A stretch of DNA of 8,110 nt from JAJTHC01 sp044348005 (GCA_044348005.1 JBIKTR010000028.1:1-8110), one strand, 5' to 3'. Shown: positions 1-6,528, counted from the stretch's first letter. The notes: generated by a model not told the origin, from the letters alone. A program made the numbers and translations.

Positions 1-110
1 GTGACCAAACGTTCTATTTGCATTTGAAAGAATGTGAATGGCGATTTAATTTGAGATCTCAAAATATCTATGCTATTCTGTTAAAGGAATTGAGGAAAAA
101 TCCTCTCTAA
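1..110 (+). CDS. IS1595-family transposase, C-terminal fragment
   Basis: The reading frame from base 3 (codons GAC CAA ACG TTC) to the TAA at 108-110 encodes 35 residues including TFYLHLKECEWRFN and ending in KNPL. I recognise this as the typical C-terminal end of ISXO2-like IS1595 DDE transposases, where a TFYLHLKE-x-E-W/F-R-F/Y-N stretch closes the catalytic domain. The catalytic residues lie upstream, outside the window. The stop codon falls inside the right terminal inverted repeat, showing how compact the element is. It is partial only because the window begins here; nothing in the visible part suggests decay. Confidence 0.85.
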   Translation, partial: DQTFYLHLKECEWRFNLRSQNIYAILLKELRKNPL

Positions 111-124
111 AGTTTACCAGACCC
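107..124 (+). repeat. Right terminal inverted repeat of the left IS1595 copy
   Basis: The 18 bases CTAAAGTTTACCAGACCC are perfectly complementary in reverse to the start of the second element at 7988-8005. The first four bases overlap the end of the transposase reading frame, including its stop codon. Confidence 0.9.
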
Positions 125-166
125 AAAGGAAAATGCCAAGTGATTGTTTTTTAATTGTTACAAAAG

Positions 167-1078
167 TTAAGAAATGATGAATCGGATCACACGTTCCACC
201 AATACCAACCCCAAAAAGCCCACGCTAATTTGACCGTTTAACGTAAAAAACGCCTGATTGACTCGCGTTAAGTCTTCTGCATGGACCAAACGATGTTCTT
301 TCACCAGCCAAAGGCCCATTAGCACGGTGGCCAGGCAAAAGCCCCAGCCCACAAACCCGTAAGAAGACCTACTGTAAACTCCTACAAAAAGCAGTAACGC
401 CAGTATCGAAGCGCCGTGCATCCAACGGCTTAGGTGTAAGGCAGTTTCAACGCCCCATTGCGCAGGCAGGCTAAACAAGCCGTGCGAACGATCAAAGTCC
501 GTGTCTTGGCACGCATAAATGACATCAAAACCCATGACCCACAACGCCACCGAAGTCCCAAACAATAGGGGCAGGCCCCCTTGCCAAGAAGCACTTTGCG
601 CCAACCACCCCCCAATAGCGGAAGAGCCAAGCGCAAGCCCCAACACCAAGTGGCACAGGCTCGTGAATCGTTTGGTGTACGAATACAGCGTCAATATCAA
701 AACAGCGACAGGCAATAATTGCTGACACAATAAAGGCAGTTGCCCCACGGCGAAGATCATCAGACTTAAGGCGCCAAGGGTCAGTAGCCACGCTTCTGTT
801 TTGGAAACCAGCCCCGCGGGGATTTCTCGAGACGCGGTGCGCGGGTTGAGGGCATCCCAGTGGGCATCTGCCAGTCGGTTAAGGCCCATGGCATAGGTAC
901 GCCCCCCAATCATGGCAAGCGTCACCCAGGCCACCGTGTGGAGTGAAGGAAACTCAGGAGAAGGATTGGCCAGCAGAAGGGCCGTCATGGCAAAGGGCAA
1001 GGCAAACACGGTGTGTTCTAAGCGAACGAGATTGGCATAATGCGTGGCTTTGGTGTTCAACCGTTGCAACAGGTTCAT
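167..1078 (-). CDS. ubiA: UbiA-family prenyltransferase (4-hydroxybenzoate polyprenyltransferase / MqnP-like)
   Basis: This integral membrane aromatic prenyltransferase of 303 residues is expected to join a polyprenyl chain to an aromatic acid during quinone synthesis. Both Asp-rich, Mg-diphosphate-binding motifs are present: N67-R-L-A-D71-xxx-D75-xx-N78-P-R80 and D185-xx-Y188-A-x-Q191-D192-x-D194-x-D196. Several hydrophobic segments surround them. The N-terminal stretch VRLEHTVFALPFA (about 18-30) is typical of the subfamily often annotated UbiA-like or MqnP (futalosine menaquinone route), so the substrate could be 4-hydroxybenzoate or a futalosine-pathway acid. Its ATG overlaps the aroB stop by 4 bp (ATGA), implying translational coupling. 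It is the last gene of aroK-aroB-ubiA, so a chorismate-derived substrate fits the context. No clear terminator is seen between its stop and the IS at 124. Confidence 0.9.
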   Translation of the reverse strand: MNLLQRLNTKATHYANLVRLEHTVFALPFAMTALLLANPSPEFPSLHTVAWVTLAMIGGRTYAMGLNRLADAHWDALNPRTASREIPAGLVSKTEAWLLTLGALSLMIFAVGQLPLLCQQLLPVAVLILTLYSYTKRFTSLCHLVLGLALGSSAIGGWLAQSASWQGGLPLLFGTSVALWVMGFDVIYACQDTDFDRSHGLFSLPAQWGVETALHLSRWMHGASILALLLFVGVYSRSSYGFVGWGFCLATVLMGLWLVKEHRLVHAEDLTRVNQAFFTLNGQISVGFLGLVLVERVIRFIIS

Positions 1079-2268
1079 AGGGCGGGTCTTTCTAAATAGG
1101 CGTGTGCTTTTTCAATGCCTTGTACAACAGCGTCTGGGCTCACCGTTCCCACAAAAAGCGTCCCCAACGGCAAGACGGGTAAAACCAGTCGTAATTGCCC
1201 TGTTTGAAGGACTTTCTTGTCTTTCGCCATAAACGGTAACAGATTTGCAGGCGAAGGGTAGGGGGTGAGAAGGGTTTTGAGTTCATCAGGAAAGAGAGAC
1301 AAGCCTTCCATGAGGGTAAGTACGCGCTTGACGCAACGCTCGCCTAAAACAGCGTCATGCGTTAAAAGGGCACAAAGTAAGCCAAGCGCCACCGCTTCCC
1401 CGTGCAGGATTTTGCCGTAACCATAGTAGGCTTCATACGCGTGGGCAAAGGTATGCCCAAGGTTTAAGCACACTCGACCGCGCGCGTCATGGGCGGGGAA
1501 GGATTCTGTTTCGTCTCGCATGACCACCTCGGCTTTTATGGCACACGCCTTGCGAATGAAGGCCTGTTCTTCACGTCGCCAATCGGCGCCTAAGCGTTCA
1601 AAATCAGCCAATAAGCCAGTGCCTTCATCGATTTCCATATCTAAAGCGGTGGCTTCAATTAAGGCGTATTTGAACAGTTCCGCAAGTCCTGCTCGAATTT
1701 CTCGAGGGGCAAGCGTCTTTAAGGTGTCGGTGTCGATGCTCACTAAATCAGGCTGCTTAAAGGCCCCGATGCTATTTTTCACGTCGCCAAAGTTGACGGC
1801 GACTTTGCCACCGACGGAAGAATCCACTTGCGCGAGAAGCGTTGTGGGCACTTGCACAAAACGCGTGCCACGTAAGTAGCTAGATGCCAAAAACCCCGTC
1901 AAATCTCCCACAACGCCCCCCCCCAAGGCCAAAAACACATCTTTTCGGGTCATGCTTGCTTGCATGGCGTGCTGGTAGAGGCCTTCGAGTATTTTTAAGT
2001 CTTTGGCGCGCTCTCCCTGAGGCACGTGCGCTTGAAGGACTTCAAAGCCGGTGGCTTCTAACACCGTGCGGCTCCGTTCCACATAGCTTTTTGGCAAGCC
2101 TAGATCATACACGATCATGATTTTTTGTCTGGTGTGAATACCTGCCTGAAGCAGGTCTTGCCCCAAGGTATTGAGCCCCCCCGCCTGAATGAGAATGTCA
2201 TAAGTGTGACGCGTCCCCGTGAGCTGAAGGGTTAAAGGGGTATCTTGTTGAGGGTGGGGGGCGTTCAT
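1075..2268 (-). CDS. aroB: 3-dehydroquinate synthase
   Basis: This enzyme converts DAHP to 3-dehydroquinate, step 2 of the shikimate pathway, using NAD+ and a divalent metal in the cytoplasm. The NAD-binding glycine motif GGGVVGD lies at 116-122, the PTTLLAQVDSSVGGK block at 141-155 and a DVKNSIGAF block near 162-170. The metal ligands are visible as E197 (AELFK), H272 (NLGHTFAHAYE) and H289 (LHGEA). At 397 residues it is somewhat longer than the usual roughly 360, partly from a Pro/Gln-rich N-terminus of about 10 residues. The ATG directly abuts the aroK stop (TAAATG), with GGAG nine bases upstream inside aroK. The 3' end overlaps ubiA by 4 bp. It appears intact, with all catalytic motifs present. 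Confidence 0.97.
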   Translation of the reverse strand: MNAPHPQQDTPLTLQLTGTRHTYDILIQAGGLNTLGQDLLQAGIHTRQKIMIVYDLGLPKSYVERSRTVLEATGFEVLQAHVPQGERAKDLKILEGLYQHAMQASMTRKDVFLALGGGVVGDLTGFLASSYLRGTRFVQVPTTLLAQVDSSVGGKVAVNFGDVKNSIGAFKQPDLVSIDTDTLKTLAPREIRAGLAELFKYALIEATALDMEIDEGTGLLADFERLGADWRREEQAFIRKACAIKAEVVMRDETESFPAHDARGRVCLNLGHTFAHAYEAYYGYGKILHGEAVALGLLCALLTHDAVLGERCVKRVLTLMEGLSLFPDELKTLLTPYPSPANLLPFMAKDKKVLQTGQLRLVLPVLPLGTLFVGTVSPDAVVQGIEKAHAYLERPAL

Positions 2269-2904
2269 TTAATCAGGCTCCGTGGTGGGGACGTTTTTGG
2301 GCATGCTGGGTAGAAAGTACGTCACATAATTATATAGGCTTTCAAGAACGGCTTCTAAGGCTTCTTGGGGGTTGAGATAGGCCGTTTGAACATGCACTTG
2401 GGCTTGTTCATAAAAGGGGGTTCGCTCTGCATAGAGTCGTTTGACAACAGAAGCGGGATCTTTGACGTTGATTAAAGGACGTTCTTTGGGGGAAAACAAG
2501 ACCCGTTCTAGCAAATGGGCTTCATCCACTTCAATGTAAATCACCAGCGCCAAATCGAGCGCCAGATCCAAATTGTCTTGATGCACCAGTGCTCCTCCGC
2601 CAGTGGCAATGACGGTGCGTTCTTGGGTTAAACAGCGTGCCAAGCATTCACTTTCATAACGACGAAACGTGGCTTCGCCGTCTTCTTGAAAGAGACGGGC
2701 AATTTTTTTGCGATGAAATTGTTCGATGGCGTTGTCGGTGTCCACAAAACGAAACCCTAACACGCCCGCTAGTTTTCGGCCCAAGGTGGATTTACCACAG
2801 CCCATAAAGCCGGTAAACACCAAACGGCTTAAGGCGGGGTGCGTCTTAAGGGTTTCGGCGTGGTGGTGGGCTTTGGGGGACAAGGGCAAGGGAACCTCTT
2901 GCAT
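2269..2904 (-). CDS. aroK: Shikimate kinase
   Basis: This enzyme phosphorylates shikimate at the 3-hydroxyl with ATP, step 5 of the shikimate pathway, in the cytoplasm. The Walker A loop GFMGCGKST is at 32-40, the shikimate/Mg-binding DTD at 55-57, the FRxxE arginine motif at 80-84 (R81), the Walker-B-like TGGG at 101-104, the lid RPL at 142-144 and the adenine-side R161 in AERTPFY. At 211 residues it is longer than the usual 170-180: about 26 extra residues precede the first strand and about 20 polar residues follow the last helix. The ATG at 2904 has AAGGA seven bases upstream, which supports this start despite the extension. It is first in the aroK-aroB-ubiA operon, transcribed from the promoter at 2942-2970. 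Confidence 0.96.
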   Translation of the reverse strand: MQEVPLPLSPKAHHHAETLKTHPALSRLVFTGFMGCGKSTLGRKLAGVLGFRFVDTDNAIEQFHRKKIARLFQEDGEATFRRYESECLARCLTQERTVIATGGGALVHQDNLDLALDLALVIYIEVDEAHLLERVLFSPKERPLINVKDPASVVKRLYAERTPFYEQAQVHVQTAYLNPQEALEAVLESLYNYVTYFLPSMPKNVPTTEPD

Positions 2905-2941
2905 AGGGGCATCCTTTTCAACGGGTTTCGCTTCTTATTTT

Positions 2942-2970
2942 AGTATACCACTCACAAAAAGGGTTGACAC
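2942..2970 (-). promoter_or_regulatory. Predicted sigma70-type promoter for aroK-aroB-ubiA
   Basis: On the minus strand a -10 box TATACT (2942-2947, preceded by TGG) lies 17 bp from a weaker -35 box GTGTCA (2965-2970, 4 of 6 consensus bases). The -35 region overlaps the last codons of the tauE-like gene, whose stop is at 2974. The predicted start of transcription leaves about a 30-nt leader before the aroK ATG. Read-through from tauE could also contribute. Confidence 0.55.
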
Positions 2971-2973
2971 TCG

Positions 2974-3828
2974 CTAACTAAAAATCTTACGCAAGGTTTC
3001 AATCATCGCCCACGTGACCAAAAGCAAATGGAGCAGGCGCAAGTGTTTGTTGTGCAGTTTGGCTTGAGCCTTTGCTCCTAGCCATCCGCCGACAAAGGCA
3101 ATAGCCGAAATGCCCAAAGCAAGCTTCCAAGGCACCACATGGGCTTGCGATTTTCCCACCACGGTGCCTAAGGAAGTTAAAATCACCACGCCTGTGCCTG
3201 TAATAATGGCTTGACGAACGGGCATTTTTAACACTTCCGTCATAAACGGCACAAGAAAAACAGCCCCCCCCATGCCTACAATGCCTGCGAGTCCCCCAAT
3301 GGCGGTTGAAAACGGCACAATAAGCCCCCATTTTTGCCACAAATGGTTAAAATCGGTAATGAAGTCGTGGCGTTCAACCACATTTTTATGAAACACCACT
3401 TGCAGGTACTTCCGCACGCCTAAAGCTAAAGTGGCGCTTAACGCGATCATTAAAATGCTTAAGATCAGCGAACGAGACCACGTGGCGGAAAAATACGCCC
3501 CTATACTCGCCCCCAACACCGAAGGCACCCCAAATAAAAGCACCAGCCGTTTTTTCATGGCCTTATTGCGAATGTGTACGTAGGTGGATGACATGGAACT
3601 GGCCAAGGCTTGAACCGCGGCAATGCCTGTGGCGGCTTGCACACTGACCAAATCCCCCCCTAGTAAAACGGGAGGAATGAGGATCAATCCGGGGACCATT
3701 TGCAACCCTCCCCCGATGCCGAGCAGCCCCGACAAAAAACCAACAGTTAAGCCCAAGAGTCCTAAAAACAAGAGGGCATTCGGCGTGGTGGGATCTTGCA
3801 AGACAAGGGCAGTGGCTTCAAAGGGCAT
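2974..3828 (-). CDS. TauE/SafE (TSUP) family membrane transporter
   Basis: This polytopic inner-membrane protein belongs to the TauE/SafE permease family (PF01925), whose members are linked to export or uptake of sulfur-containing or organic anions. The substrate here is unknown. It shows the family's two-fold repeat: GFLSGLLGIGGG at 30-41 and GGLAGIVGMGGA at 178-189, each opening a bundle of hydrophobic helices, with a short polar linker near 140-165. I chose the ATG at 3828 (284 residues) because it begins shortly before the first helix and has a weak AGAAAG upstream. An in-frame TTG at 3861 would add 11 residues but has no ribosome binding site. It follows aroQ by 41 bp and probably shares its operon. 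The aroK promoter lies in its 3' end. Confidence 0.87.
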   Translation of the reverse strand: MPFEATALVLQDPTTPNALLFLGLLGLTVGFLSGLLGIGGGLQMVPGLILIPPVLLGGDLVSVQAATGIAAVQALASSMSSTYVHIRNKAMKKRLVLLFGVPSVLGASIGAYFSATWSRSLILSILMIALSATLALGVRKYLQVVFHKNVVERHDFITDFNHLWQKWGLIVPFSTAIGGLAGIVGMGGAVFLVPFMTEVLKMPVRQAIITGTGVVILTSLGTVVGKSQAHVVPWKLALGISAIAFVGGWLGAKAQAKLHNKHLRLLHLLLVTWAMIETLRKIFS

Positions 3829-3869
3829 AATGAACTTTCTGGAGAGGAGTGCTTGCCTCAAAACGGTGT

Positions 3870-4316
3870 TTACGGGTTTATTTTACTCAAAAGAAAGTCG
3901 AGTGCCAAGTGATAGCCGCTTAAGCCCAATCCGCAAATCACACCCGTTGCCACCCCTGACACATACGACTGCTGACGAAAGTCTTCTCTCGCATGGATGT
4001 TGGAAATATGCACTTCCACAATGGGGATGCTTAACATGGCCAGTGCGTCTCGTAAAGCCACACTGGTATGCGTCCACCCCCCAGGGTTGATGATGAGTCC
4101 AACGGCTTTGGGTTCGTGAAAAATGGCGTGAATGGCCTCGATCATTTGGGCTTCGTTATTATATTGGGCATGCACCAAGGTGGCTTTTTCTTTGGCATTG
4201 GCATGGCGAATCAACTGATGTTCCAGCTCAGCCAGCGTGGTTTTGCCGTAAATGTCGGGTTCTCGTAAGCCCAGCATGTTTAAATTGGGTCCATTGAGCA
4301 GGTAAATATGTTTCAT
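3870..4316 (-). CDS. aroQ: Type II 3-dehydroquinate dehydratase
   Basis: This enzyme dehydrates 3-dehydroquinate to 3-dehydroshikimate, step 3 of the shikimate pathway, as a small flavodoxin-like protein that normally forms dodecamers. The 148-residue length is typical for the type II family. Visible signatures are NGPNLNMLGLREPDIYG (8-24) with R18 and catalytic Y23 on the flexible loop, QYNNE at 51-55, the INPGGWTHTS block at 76-85 with H83, EVHISN at 101-106 with H103, and the R110-E111-xx-R114 lid-side residues. The usual NPGA has Gly in the fourth position here, a conservative change. The start codon overlaps the upstream antitoxin stop by 4 bp (ATGA), so translation should be coupled to that gene. 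This gene is downstream of a toxin-antitoxin pair and has no visible promoter of its own. Confidence 0.96.
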   Translation of the reverse strand: MKHIYLLNGPNLNMLGLREPDIYGKTTLAELEHQLIRHANAKEKATLVHAQYNNEAQMIEAIHAIFHEPKAVGLIINPGGWTHTSVALRDALAMLSIPIVEVHISNIHAREDFRQQSYVSGVATGVICGLGLSGYHLALDFLLSKINP

Positions 4317-4693
4317 GATGATTTCGCCTTTCGGGGGGATTTGGGGGCTTGACTGAAGTAAAGTCCCACTTCTTGAAGGTTTAAGCCTTCTCGCTTGAGC
4401 TGTTCTTCAATCAATAATTGAATGAAATATCCCTTAGAATACTCAAACAGTTGAGCCATTTTTAAAGCCGTTGTAAAGCTAGGCAGACGTCTGCCGTGTT
4501 CATAATCGCTTAAGCGTTGTGGGGAACAGCCTAATTGACTGGCAATTTCTGCCAAAGTCCACCCTTCAGCATGACGAGTGACTCGAATATGTCGCCCTAA
4601 GCTCAAGGGTTCATCTAAGCTTAAACCGATTGAAGCAAAGACGTCTTCAGCAGGAACAAGGTCTCTTTCATCATCATCGTGTTCGGTAATCAT
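4313..4693 (-). CDS. XRE-family antitoxin of a HigBA-like toxin-antitoxin pair
   Basis: This predicted DNA-binding antitoxin has 126 residues. A lambda-Cro-type helix-turn-helix spans about 35-90: SLGRHIRVTRHAEGWT leads into helix 2 (TLAEIASQLG, 46-55) and recognition helix 3 (SPQRLSDYEHG, 57-67). The N-terminus is acidic and the C-terminus is basic (PRKAKSS). The frame is open upstream to 4813, but that part overlaps the toxin gene. The ATG at 4693 has AGGAG ten bases upstream and gives a 20-nt overlap with the toxin 3' end, the usual toxin-first arrangement of higBA-type loci. It should neutralise the toxin and repress the operon promoter, where direct repeats are visible. It overlaps aroQ by 4 bp. 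Confidence 0.88.
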   Translation of the reverse strand: MITEHDDDERDLVPAEDVFASIGLSLDEPLSLGRHIRVTRHAEGWTLAEIASQLGCSPQRLSDYEHGRRLPSFTTALKMAQLFEYSKGYFIQLLIEEQLKREGLNLQEVGLYFSQAPKSPRKAKSS

Positions 4694-4949
4694 GTGGGGT
4701 AATCTCCTGTACTTCAATAATTTCGTGGGTGTGTTCTTCGTAAATGAGTCGCCATTGCTTGTTGAGTCGAATAGAGCGTTGATGTTTTCGCTCACCGTGT
4801 AAGGGTTCGTCATGTAAGCCTTTCATCGCACGGCGAGTTAAAAACAAGCCTTTGACTTCAACCATTTTGACCCATTCTAAGACTTTTTTCTGTATTTCAA
4901 TGGGTGCTTTTTTGAGTTGTTTTTGTGCATTTTTATGAAAATAAAACAT
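4674..4949 (-). CDS. RelE/ParE-superfamily toxin (HigB-like)
   Basis: This is a 91-residue basic protein of the RelE/HigB fold, predicted to be a ribosome-dependent mRNA endonuclease that blocks translation. Two N-terminal helices (FHKNAQKQLKKAP and IQKKVLEWVKMV, about 5-30) precede the diagnostic block GLHDEPLHGERKHQRSIRLN (44-63), then QWRLIYEE (65-72) and a last strand ending ITPHDYRTR. Arginines R58, R61 and R67 and the terminal H86-D87-Y88 are the likely functional residues by family analogy. The start is well supported by AAGGAG six bases upstream of the ATG. The antitoxin follows with a 20-nt overlap. The strand order and sequence match higBA-type pairs; the exact subfamily and activity are inferred. 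Confidence 0.88.
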   Translation of the reverse strand: MFYFHKNAQKQLKKAPIEIQKKVLEWVKMVEVKGLFLTRRAMKGLHDEPLHGERKHQRSIRLNKQWRLIYEEHTHEIIEVQEITPHDYRTR

Positions 4950-4956
4950 GCTTACT

Positions 4957-5017
4957 CCTTATCGGATGATATCTCTAGTATAACAAAGCAAGCCGACAAG
5001 TTCAACCCCTTATCGGA
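4957..5017 (-). repeat. Two direct TCCGATAAGG repeats flanking the toxin-antitoxin promoter
   Basis: The decamer TCCGATAAGG (minus strand) occurs at 5008-5017, just upstream of the -35 box, and again at 4957-4966, downstream of the -10 box. The copies are 51 bp apart, close to five helical turns, so they lie on nearly the same face of the DNA. The downstream copy runs into the toxin Shine-Dalgarno sequence (AAGGAG, 4955-4960). This arrangement fits autoregulation by the HTH antitoxin. Confidence 0.55.
4977..5005 (-). promoter_or_regulatory. Strong predicted promoter of the toxin-antitoxin-aroQ-tauE operon
   Basis: On the minus strand the -35 box TTGAAC (5000-5005) and the -10 box TATACT (4977-4982) are separated by exactly 17 bp, close to sigma70 consensus. 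The expected leader is only about 20 nt before the toxin ATG. It sits between two copies of TCCGATAAGG, which are candidate antitoxin operators. Confidence 0.7.
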
Positions 5018-5033
5018 GTAATCTTTTACTTTT

Positions 5034-5762
5034 TTACAATAATTCCAAAAACGTGCCTTGGCGTTGCCAATCCCCTGAACGAAAGCTCCACAACAGATCC
5101 GCATGCGTGTCTGTCGCCGCGGCGAGTCGTTCAATGCGTCTCACTCCAGCCTGGCGCAACTGTAGTTCATTAACAAAGGGGACGTCCGCATGAAACTTCG
5201 TGGGGGTGTGCTCACTTCTTCTGTACCACAGTGCTTCGCTTTGCCCAGAAAGGGACGCCTGTAATTGTTCCAAGACCTCCACGTCAATTTCAAAGCCTTC
5301 AATCGACAAAGCCGGTCCAATCACGGCAATCATGTGAGCGCTTTGGGCGCCTGCTTTTACCAGAACATCCACCATTTTAGGAGCCAACCCCAAGGCCGTG
5401 GACTTCCAACCGCAATGGACGAGCGCCCCTTGGTGAATGTCAGGGGCATATAAAATAATGGGTGTGCAATCCGCGCTAAAAACCACCGCAGGATGATGAG
5501 AGTGATCCACAAGAATGGCATCCGCTTCACCCTGCTGAGCATGACTGACGGCAAAGTAGTCGGCCCCATGGACTTGAGTCGGAAAGGCCAGACGCGTGGG
5601 GTTCATGCCAAAGCGTTTGAGCCACGCCTGCCGATGTTGCTTGAGCACGGCGGGGTCTCCTTCAAGGCCTGCCACAAAGTCTGGCTTGGTGGAAAAGCCG
5701 TAACGCAGGCGAGGCGTATACAGTTCTAAAAGAATGGACGGCCACGATGAAAGAGGTATCAT
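5034..5762 (-). CDS. pgeF: Peptidoglycan editing factor PgeF (YfiH/LACC1-type copper oxidoreductase family)
   Basis: This 242-residue cytoplasmic protein belongs to the DUF152/YfiH 'laccase domain' family (PF02578). E. coli YfiH (PgeF) prevents misincorporation of L-serine in peptidoglycan stems, and relatives also show purine nucleoside activities. The three putative metal-binding positions are visible: H65 in PTQVHGAD, C99 in SADCTP and H116 in LVHCGWKS. The FSTK segment (23-26), IGP (148-150) and FHADVPFVNELQLRQAGV (190-207) are also typical. Two cysteine positions often seen in relatives, after IGP and near the final SFR motif, are not cysteine here. It starts 3 bp after the amidase stop without a clear ribosome binding site, so translational coupling is likely. 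Confidence 0.9.
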   Translation of the reverse strand: MIPLSSWPSILLELYTPRLRYGFSTKPDFVAGLEGDPAVLKQHRQAWLKRFGMNPTRLAFPTQVHGADYFAVSHAQQGEADAILVDHSHHPAVVFSADCTPIILYAPDIHQGALVHCGWKSTALGLAPKMVDVLVKAGAQSAHMIAVIGPALSIEGFEIDVEVLEQLQASLSGQSEALWYRRSEHTPTKFHADVPFVNELQLRQAGVRRIERLAAATDTHADLLWSFRSGDWQRQGTFLELL

Positions 5763-5765
5763 GAC

Positions 5766-6284
5766 TTATTGAACGCCGTTTGTGTTGAATGCTTTAATGT
5801 ACCCACTCACTTTACGACGAATCAAGTGGCCCACGTCTTGAGCCTTGATGGAAGCGTCCCACGGGAGTTGGTTGATGTCAATTTTACCGGCGCTGTCTGT
5901 CCCCGGGTGACGCAATCCAAATTCGTAGTGGGTGTAGACGGTTTCAGGACTTACGGCTATGCCGTAGTGAAGGCAACATCGGGCCATTTCTTCACAGGCC
6001 CGTTCTAAACTAAGTTCAGTAAACACCCCCGGCTTATAGCCTTTAGGCCCCCCGCAGACGGCAATACCAATCGTAAAGCTATTGCCTCCGCCACAATGGG
6101 CGGCATACTTGTCTCGATTCGTCAGGGACTTGCCGTTGGCTTCGGGTGGGTACTTGCCTAAGTGAATACTGCCATCACCCGCACAGATGTAATGATAATG
6201 TAGTTTGTCGGTGGCATTGGGGGTTAATCCACCAGCCGTCCAGTGCAGGCAGATTCGTTTAAGCTGAGGGGGGACAGGGGGCAT
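5766..6284 (-). CDS. N-acetylmuramoyl-L-alanine amidase-like protein (Amidase_2 / PGRP fold)
   Basis: This 172-residue zinc amidase-like protein is expected to cut the bond between MurNAc and L-Ala of peptidoglycan or its fragments. Family signatures are HWTAGG with H14, YHYICAGDGSIHLGKY (30-45), AAHCGGGNSFTIGIAVCGG (61-79), and THYEFG with H119. The closing GKIDI supplies a candidate catalytic K134 and the third zinc ligand D136, comparing with AmpD H34, H154, K162 and D164. I chose the ATG at 6284 because AAGGAA lies 6-7 bases upstream and the fold begins here; the frame is open back to 6383, but that adds a non-conserved tail across the promoter. No signal peptide is seen, so it may act in the cytoplasm on muropeptides or be exported another way, like phage endolysins. 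It is followed by pgeF in the same unit. Confidence 0.86.
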   Translation of the reverse strand: MPPVPPQLKRICLHWTAGGLTPNATDKLHYHYICAGDGSIHLGKYPPEANGKSLTNRDKYAAHCGGGNSFTIGIAVCGGPKGYKPGVFTELSLERACEEMARCCLHYGIAVSPETVYTHYEFGLRHPGTDSAGKIDINQLPWDASIKAQDVGHLIRRKVSGYIKAFNTNGVQ

Positions 6285-6315
6285 GACAGTTTCCTTAGGA
6301 TTGAGTATCCTACTT

Positions 6316-6344
6316 ATTTTAGCATTAGCGTTTAGTCGAGGCAA
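6316..6344 (-). promoter_or_regulatory. Predicted sigma70-type promoter for amidase-pgeF
   Basis: On the minus strand a -35 box TTGCCT (6339-6344, 4 of 6) and a -10 box TAAAAT (6316-6321, 5 of 6) are separated by 17 bp. The predicted leader of about 25 nt contains the AAGGAA ribosome binding site. It lies just downstream of the terminator at 6409-6437, as expected for a new transcription unit. Confidence 0.55.
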
Positions 6345-6408
6345 TATATAAGCAACATAAAACCGAAACAGCGTAGACACCATAAACCCTAGGGCTCCCT
6401 AACCCCCT

Positions 6409-6437
6409 AAAAAAAATGGAGACTTGGGGAAGTCTCC
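6409..6437 (-). terminator. Intrinsic terminator downstream of the small minus-strand gene
   Basis: A perfect 8-bp stem, GGAGACTT/AAGTCTCC (6418-6425 with 6430-6437), has a 4-base loop. On the minus strand it is followed, after one A, by eight consecutive T residues (6409-6416). This is a textbook Rho-independent terminator for leftward transcription coming from the small gene that ends at 6529, about 90 nt upstream. Confidence 0.88.
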
Positions 6438-6528
6438 TGAACTATAAATAAAACATTTTCTCAAAACAAAAGGGGGAACAAAACCGAATATTTACTTACA
6501 GGTAAGAAACGGAGGGAGCGAATACTGT

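Larger units (their letters stand above)
1..124 (+). mobile_element. IS1595-family (ISXO2-like) insertion sequence, right-end fragment
   Basis: This is the 3' end of an insertion sequence whose left part lies outside the window. It contains the C-terminus of an IS1595-type transposase and ends in CTAAAGTTTACCAGACCC at 107-124. That 18-mer is the exact reverse complement of GGGTCTGGTAAACTTTAG at 7988-8005, where a second copy starts, so the element boundary at 124 is well supported. The flanking 8 bases (125-132, AAAGGAAA) are the expected target-site duplicate; the matching copy would lie left of the window. The element ends 42 bp beyond the ubiA stop codon. Confidence 0.88.

Noticed and set aside
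125..166. Terminator for the aroK-aroB-ubiA operon
   Set aside because: The 42 bases between the ubiA stop and the IS contain A/T runs but no stem that pairs convincingly. The original terminator may have been separated by the IS.
1520..1879. Plus-strand open frame of 119 codons
   Set aside because: It lies entirely opposite conserved aroB sequence and shows no domain.
2964..2969. TTGACA on the plus strand as a perfect -35 box
   Set aside because: No -10 box lies at the right distance to its right, and no plus-strand gene follows. It partly coincides with the opposite-strand aroK promoter.
3829..3861. TTG start extending the TauE/SafE protein by 11 residues
   Set aside because: There is no ribosome binding site before the TTG, and the added residues are not part of the conserved fold. 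The ATG at 3828 is preferred.
3623..4090. Plus-strand open frame of 155 codons
   Set aside because: It lies opposite tauE and aroQ, both with clear family motifs, and its protein is Pro/Lys/Ser-rich without any known pattern.
6285..6383. N-terminal extension of the amidase to the ATG at 6383, possibly a signal peptide
   Set aside because: It would span the predicted promoter and the AAGGAA ribosome binding site. The segment lacks a convincing signal-peptide pattern and the Amidase_2 fold starts after 6284.
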